Shown: piece after piece, positions 61,072 through 64,000 of the stretch
Layout of the letters: each line of letters starts with the position of its first letter
How positions within the stretch are numbered: the stretch's first letter is position 1
Source of the DNA: Chitinophaga pinensis
GTDB taxonomy: Bacteria > Bacteroidota > Bacteroidia > Chitinophagales > UBA10324
Direction: 5' to 3'
DNA: 64,000 nucleotides
Assembly (NCBI GenBank): GCA_945903305.1
Contig: CAMDOA010000001.1
Span: 80,892-144,891, forward strand
Made by a program: the position numbers and the translations under genes
Notes under the pieces: generated by a model
Database searches by the model: none
What the model was told of the DNA's origin: nothing
Seen by the model: only the letters and a program-made list of their open reading frames with translations

Positions 61072-61632
61072 CTAGGTATTATAAATATTCATTGAGCGTT
61101 CAAGACCGATACTGATAATGCTTTTTATTGCCTCAGCAGATTCCTTTATCCGATCTGCAAGAATTTTTTTTTCGTCTGCATTCCATTCTCCTAAAACATA
61201 ATTCACCTGTGAACCTTTCCTGAATTCGCTTCCAATTCCAAATCGCAATCTCGGATATATTGTTGTGTTTAAATTTTGCTGAACACTTGTTAAACCATTG
61301 TGACCGCCATCGCTTCCTTTGCTGCGCAATCTTGTTTGTCCGAATGGAATGGCTAAATCATCCAACACAACAATTATTCGCTCCGCAGGAATATCCAATT
61401 CATTCATCCAGTAACGGATTGATTTTCCGCTTTCATTCATATAAGTCGTTGGCTTTATAACATGGATTGATTTTCCTTTCCATTTATAGGAAGCATGAAA
61501 TGCCAACCGCTCTAAAATAAAAGAAGCACCTGCTTCTTCAGCAAGTGCTTCTGCGATTTTAAATCCGATGTTGTGCCTGGTGTTGGTGTATTCGTCACCA
61601 ATATTTCCAAGACCTGCGATCAGGTATTTCAC
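61072..61632 (-). CDS. pth: Peptidyl-tRNA hydrolase
   Basis: This 186-aa enzyme releases tRNA from prematurely ended peptides. Evidence: LIAGLGNIGDEYTNTRHNIG with the catalytic His, PTTYMNESGKSIRYW, VLDDLAIPFGQTRLRSKGSD (Asp) and GHNGLTSVQQNL. It is 7 nt from rplY and belongs to the conserved prs-rplY-pth order. Confidence 0.95.
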   Translation of the reverse strand: MKYLIAGLGNIGDEYTNTRHNIGFKIAEALAEEAGASFILERLAFHASYKWKGKSIHVIKPTTYMNESGKSIRYWMNELDIPAERIIVVLDDLAIPFGQTRLRSKGSDGGHNGLTSVQQNLNTTIYPRLRFGIGSEFRKGSQVNYVLGEWNADEKKILADRIKESAEAIKSIISIGLERSMNIYNT

Positions 61633-61639
61633 TTAAATA

Positions 61640-62296
61640 TTATTTCTTTTTTGCAGCTGGTTTAGCAGCGGCAGCGGCCGGAGCAGCAGCGCCAGCAGCA
61701 GGTGCAGCAGCAGCTGCAGCAACAGGTGCAGCAGCAGTTGGAGTTTCTTCTTTAATTGCACGAGGAATTAAAACAGAAACAACAGGAAATTGTGGTGGAT
61801 TTAAAATTTCCATTCCATCTAATTTCAAATCAATCACGCGAATTGATTTTCCCAATTCAATATTTTCAATATCAATTTGAATTCTTTCAACTAATTTTTC
61901 AGGAGTGGTTTTTACTCTCAGTTTTTTAATTCGTTGAGTAATTTTTCCTCCGTCCTTTGCTCCTTTCGGAGTTCCATTTAATTGCAACGGAATTTCAACA
62001 ATCAATTTTTTACCCGGAACCAATTCCAGAAAATCAATGTGAACGAGTTCATCTGTTACCGGATGAAACTGCAATTCCTGTATCACACAATTCACTTCTT
62101 TATCTCCCAACTTAATGGTTGCAGTTTTAAAATCAGGTGTGTAAACCAGGTGCTTGAATGATTTTACCGGGGCAGAGAAACTGAAATTTTCAACACCATT
62201 GATATTGCACGGAACTTCTTCGTTCTTGCGTAAATCGTTTGATAATTTTTTTCCTGAATTTGCGCGAAGTGTTCCTTCGATAACTATTGATTTCAT
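61640..62296 (-). CDS. rplY: 50S ribosomal protein L25/general stress protein Ctc
   Basis: This 218-aa protein binds 5S rRNA. The L25 core (IEGTLRANSGKKLSNDLRKN, EVNCVIQELQFHPVTDELVH) is followed by the TL5/Ctc beta domain. It ends in an Ala/Pro-rich tail (APVAAAAAAPAAGAAAPAAA) and lysines. The order prs, rplY, pth is conserved in many bacteria. The DNA of the tail (GCAGCAGCA-type) is highly repetitive and could vary in length. Confidence 0.93.
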   Translation of the reverse strand: MKSIVIEGTLRANSGKKLSNDLRKNEEVPCNINGVENFSFSAPVKSFKHLVYTPDFKTATIKLGDKEVNCVIQELQFHPVTDELVHIDFLELVPGKKLIVEIPLQLNGTPKGAKDGGKITQRIKKLRVKTTPEKLVERIQIDIENIELGKSIRVIDLKLDGMEILNPPQFPVVSVLIPRAIKEETPTAAAPVAAAAAAPAAGAAAPAAAAAKPAAKKK

Positions 62297-62312
62297 TGTT
62301 AATTGAATTTAC

Positions 62313-63257
62313 TTAGTTGATGAATAATGAACTGATTGATTTATGCTCATGCATGTTCCGGATTGCCGAAGCAAATAGCGGGGCTACTGAAAGCACTTTT
62401 ATTTTTGGTGATAACTTACGAAGCGGTATGGTATTGCAAACCACCAACTCAGTGAGTTTTGAATTATCTATTTTTTCTATTGCATTTCCTGAAAGTACCG
62501 GATGAGTGCACATAGCACGAACACTCTTTGCTCCTTTATCAATTAATAAAGCAGCAGCATTACAAAGTGTGGTTGCAGTATCAATAATATCATCAACCAA
62601 AATCACATTTCTTCCTTTCACATCACCAATCAAAGTCATTCCGGCAATTTCTCCCGGACGCTTGCGGTGCTTATCCACTATCACCATTTCTTTTTCAAAA
62701 TGCTGAGCAAGAATTCGTGCACGATTGGTACTTCCAACATCAGGAGAAGCGAAAGTCATGTCTTCTAATGCTAATTCTTTTAAATAAGGAATGAAGATGG
62801 TGTTGCTTTCCAAATGGTCAACCGGAATATCAAAAAATCCTTGAATCTGAGGAGCGTGTAAATCCATGGTCATTACTCTATCCGCACCGGCAGCAGTTAA
62901 TAAATTTGCAACCATTTTACTTGCAATAGAAACACGCGGTTTATCTTTTCTGTCCTGACGGGCGTAACCAAAATAAGGAATAACAGCAGTAATATATTCT
63001 GCTGAGGCCCTGCGGGCAGAATCCATTGTAAGCAACAATTCCATTAAATTATCTGCTGGAGCAAAAGTACTTTGAACAACAAAAACATAATCGCCACGAA
63101 TACTTTCATTTATAACCGGTTGCATTTCCCCATCATTGAATCGATACAATTTAGCCTGACCTAAATCAACACCATATTCCAATGCAATTTCTTTTGCAAG
63201 GTATTCCGATGCTGTACCGGCGAAAATTTTAACTTTTGATTCGATTTCAGATGACAT
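62313..63257 (-). CDS. prs: Ribose-phosphate pyrophosphokinase
   Basis: This 314-aa enzyme makes PRPP from ribose-5-phosphate and ATP for nucleotide, His and Trp synthesis. Motifs: RFNDGEMQPVINESIRGDYV, YARQDRKDKPRVSI, DLHAPQIQGFFDIPVDHL, IVDKHRKRPGE and the PRPP loop NVILVDDIIDTATTLCNAA. A well-formed promoter (TTG-N19-TATATTTG) precedes it. Confidence 0.96.
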   Translation of the reverse strand: MSSEIESKVKIFAGTASEYLAKEIALEYGVDLGQAKLYRFNDGEMQPVINESIRGDYVFVVQSTFAPADNLMELLLTMDSARRASAEYITAVIPYFGYARQDRKDKPRVSIASKMVANLLTAAGADRVMTMDLHAPQIQGFFDIPVDHLESNTIFIPYLKELALEDMTFASPDVGSTNRARILAQHFEKEMVIVDKHRKRPGEIAGMTLIGDVKGRNVILVDDIIDTATTLCNAAALLIDKGAKSVRAMCTHPVLSGNAIEKIDNSKLTELVVCNTIPLRKLSPKIKVLSVAPLFASAIRNMHEHKSISSLFIN

Positions 63258-63280
63258 TAGCAGCCAAAAAATTGGGGTGG

Positions 63281-63310
63281 CAAATATAGAAGAAACTGTT
63301 GCTTTAGCAA
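63281..63310 (-). promoter_or_regulatory. Bacteroidota-type promoter of prs (TTG-N19-TATATTTG)
   Basis: On the minus strand TTG (63310-63308) is followed by 19 nt and then TATATTTG (63288-63281). Both elements and the spacing fit the Bacteroidota sigma-A consensus, and the ATG lies 23 nt further on. This is the clearest promoter in the window. Confidence 0.7.
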
Positions 63311-63314
63311 CTTC

Positions 63315-63350
63315 ATAAAAAAAATAAAGCCCCCGATGAAATCAGGGGCT
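63315..63350 (-). terminator. Intrinsic terminator of the tRNA-Gln gene
   Basis: On the minus strand AGCCCC-tgatttcatc-GGGGGCT is followed by TTATTTTTTTT. It lies 7 nt past the tRNA 3' end and separates it from the prs promoter. Confidence 0.8.
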
Positions 63351-63356
63351 AAAATG

Positions 63357-63429
63357 TTGACCGACTAGGTTTCGAACCTAGACTCTTCTGAACCAAAATC
63401 AGACGTGTTGCCAGTTACACCATCGGTCA
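63357..63429 (-). tRNA. tRNA-Gln (anticodon TTG)
   Basis: The minus strand folds into a cloverleaf: acceptor arms TGACCGA and TCGGTCA, anticodon stem TCTGA/TCAGA enclosing loop TTTTGGT with anticodon TTG (reads CAA/CAG), and T arm CTAGG-TTCGAAA-CCTAG with the TTCGA core. CCA is not encoded; the discriminator would be A. Length 73 nt. Confidence 0.93.
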
Positions 63430-63566
63430 ATAAGGGCGCAAATGTATAAACTCATTTTCTTTATGCAATAGCCCTGACCAAAATGAAAATTATAATTTCA
63501 GAAAATCACTTAATAATATTTAGGAAAGAAATTCCAATCACCTCTTTCTCATGAAACTTTGATTGT

Positions 63567-63574
63567 TATTTTTG
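63567..63574 (+). promoter_or_regulatory. TATTTTTG -7 box before the 30-aa ORF
   Basis: TATTTTTG matches TAnnTTTG and ends 22 nt before the ATG at 63597. It supports expression of the small ORF or of the S51 gene. Confidence 0.4.
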
Positions 63575-63596
63575 TTGCGAAAAGAAAATAATAAAA

Positions 63597-63689
63597 ATGA
63601 AAAAAGCACTTTGGGTTTTTGCAGCCATTCTTGGTTTCATCATCATCATGACCATCACTTTTCAACAGTTAGACTACAACGGTAGTTAG
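63597..63689 (+). CDS. Predicted 30-aa membrane peptide
   Basis: ATG AAA AAA starts a short frame encoding MKKALWVFAAILGFIIIMTI followed by TFQQLDYNGS and a stop. Nearly the whole product is one hydrophobic helix with a basic start, like a signal anchor. It is too short for the ORF track. A promoter-like box lies upstream and the S51-type gene starts 38 nt later. No family recognised; it could be a real small membrane protein. Confidence 0.4.
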   Translation: MKKALWVFAAILGFIIIMTITFQQLDYNGS

Positions 63690-63727
63690 TCAATAATTAT
63701 ATTTTCAGAAATCACCGCTATCATTTA

Positions 63728-64000
63728 ATGCGCACTATTGTGGCGATTGGCGGGGGCAGCATGATTGAAGGCGCCACCCTGTCAATTGATGAGCATATTG
63801 TTAAAATAACAGGGAAGAAAAATCCGCGTGCGTTATTTATTCCAACTGCATCGAGTGATGATCCTTTGTATTGGGAAAACTTTCAGAAAGTTTATGGCGA
63901 TAAATTGGGTTGCAGGCCGGAAGTTTTATTTCTGTTGAAACGGAAAGTTTCGAAAAAAGAAATTCATGAAAAGATTGTAAGAGCCGACATTATATATGTA
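63728..64000 (+). CDS. Peptidase S51 (dipeptidase E-like) protein, 3' end missing
   Basis: The frame from ATG 63728 runs open to the right edge (91 codons). It reads MRTIVAIGGGSMIEGATLSI, then RALFIPTASSDDP and YWENFQKVYGDKLG, the start of the peptidase E/cyanophycinase family (S51) with its GGG turn and first Rossmann-like strand. The catalytic Ser segment lies beyond the window. It probably cleaves dipeptides starting with Asp; specificity unknown. Too close to the edge to appear in the ORF track. Confidence 0.75.
   Translation, partial: MRTIVAIGGGSMIEGATLSIDEHIVKITGKKNPRALFIPTASSDDPLYWENFQKVYGDKLGCRPEVLFLLKRKVSKKEIHEKIVRADIIYV

Overview
The window looks like chromosome from a low-GC member of the phylum Bacteroidota, probably near Chitinophagales/Sphingobacteriia; this placement is inferred. 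Supporting signs are type IX secretion (T9SS) C-terminal sorting tails and a CHU_C gliding-type C-terminal domain, SprB repeats, HmuY-like proteins, DUF4270 and DUF4834 families, the large inserted form of IspG, an atpBEFHAG operon without atpDC, near absence of Shine-Dalgarno sequences, and promoters of the Bacteroidota form TTG-N19-TAnnTTTG. About 60 protein genes and one tRNA-Gln can be supported. Both ends cut a gene: a T9SS/gliding surface protein on the left and a peptidase S51 family gene on the right.

Layout. 1-7.3 kb: secreted T9SS cargo, including two tandem YCF48-like propeller paralogs separated by a broken sorting-tail fragment, with repeat-rich spacers. 7.6-13.1 kb: DUF4834 and the F-type ATP synthase operon (a, c, b, delta, alpha, gamma), with a terminator-like hairpin between c and b. 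13.2-22.3 kb: lipoprotein, MITE-like repeat, metal-ligand-poor amidohydrolase, Omp28-like T9SS protein, then a putative heme-uptake cluster (T9SS HmuY-like, TonB receptor, lipoprotein HmuY-like). 22.3-30.5 kb: 2-oxoglutarate dehydrogenase E1, class V aminotransferase, Fe/Mn superoxide dismutase, TadA-like deaminase, TolC plus a periplasmic adaptor. 30.5-35.4 kb: minus-strand surface-glycan set (methyltransferase, GT2, AsnB-like amidotransferase, GT4-like). 35.5-43.8 kb: GlmS, DUF4270, short GT5 protein, PanC, PanD, a flippase-like membrane protein, heptose-1-phosphate adenylyltransferase. 44-53 kb: GpsA, DUF420, a small CxxC membrane protein, a LolA-like/ABC-2 operon, IspG, SDR, MlaE/MlaF. 53-60.3 kb: SucD, FabG, OdhB, Lpd, DUF1801, fused branched-chain-type E1. 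60.4-64 kb: FAH-family hydrolase, Pth, L25, Prs, tRNA-Gln, a 30-aa membrane peptide and the S51 peptidase.

Most of the window is core metabolism and envelope biology: ATP synthesis, the TCA and lipoyl dehydrogenase enzymes (SucA, SucD, OdhB, Lpd), pantothenate and isoprenoid precursors, amino-sugar and heptose supply for the envelope, and lipid transport. The accessory signal lies in T9SS cargo and in noncoding DNA. Several families of short palindromes and simple repeats recur between genes. At least two are also embedded in coding sequence (the SucA N-terminal linker and the OdhB interdomain linkers), and one sits inside a degraded T9SS tail. No CRISPR array, transposase, rRNA or recognisable defence system was seen. 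I did not find a clearly new multi-gene system; the best candidates for follow-up are the T9SS-anchored HmuY/TonB cluster, the duplicated hairpin-promoter module of the YCF48 paralogs and the coding-embedded repeats.
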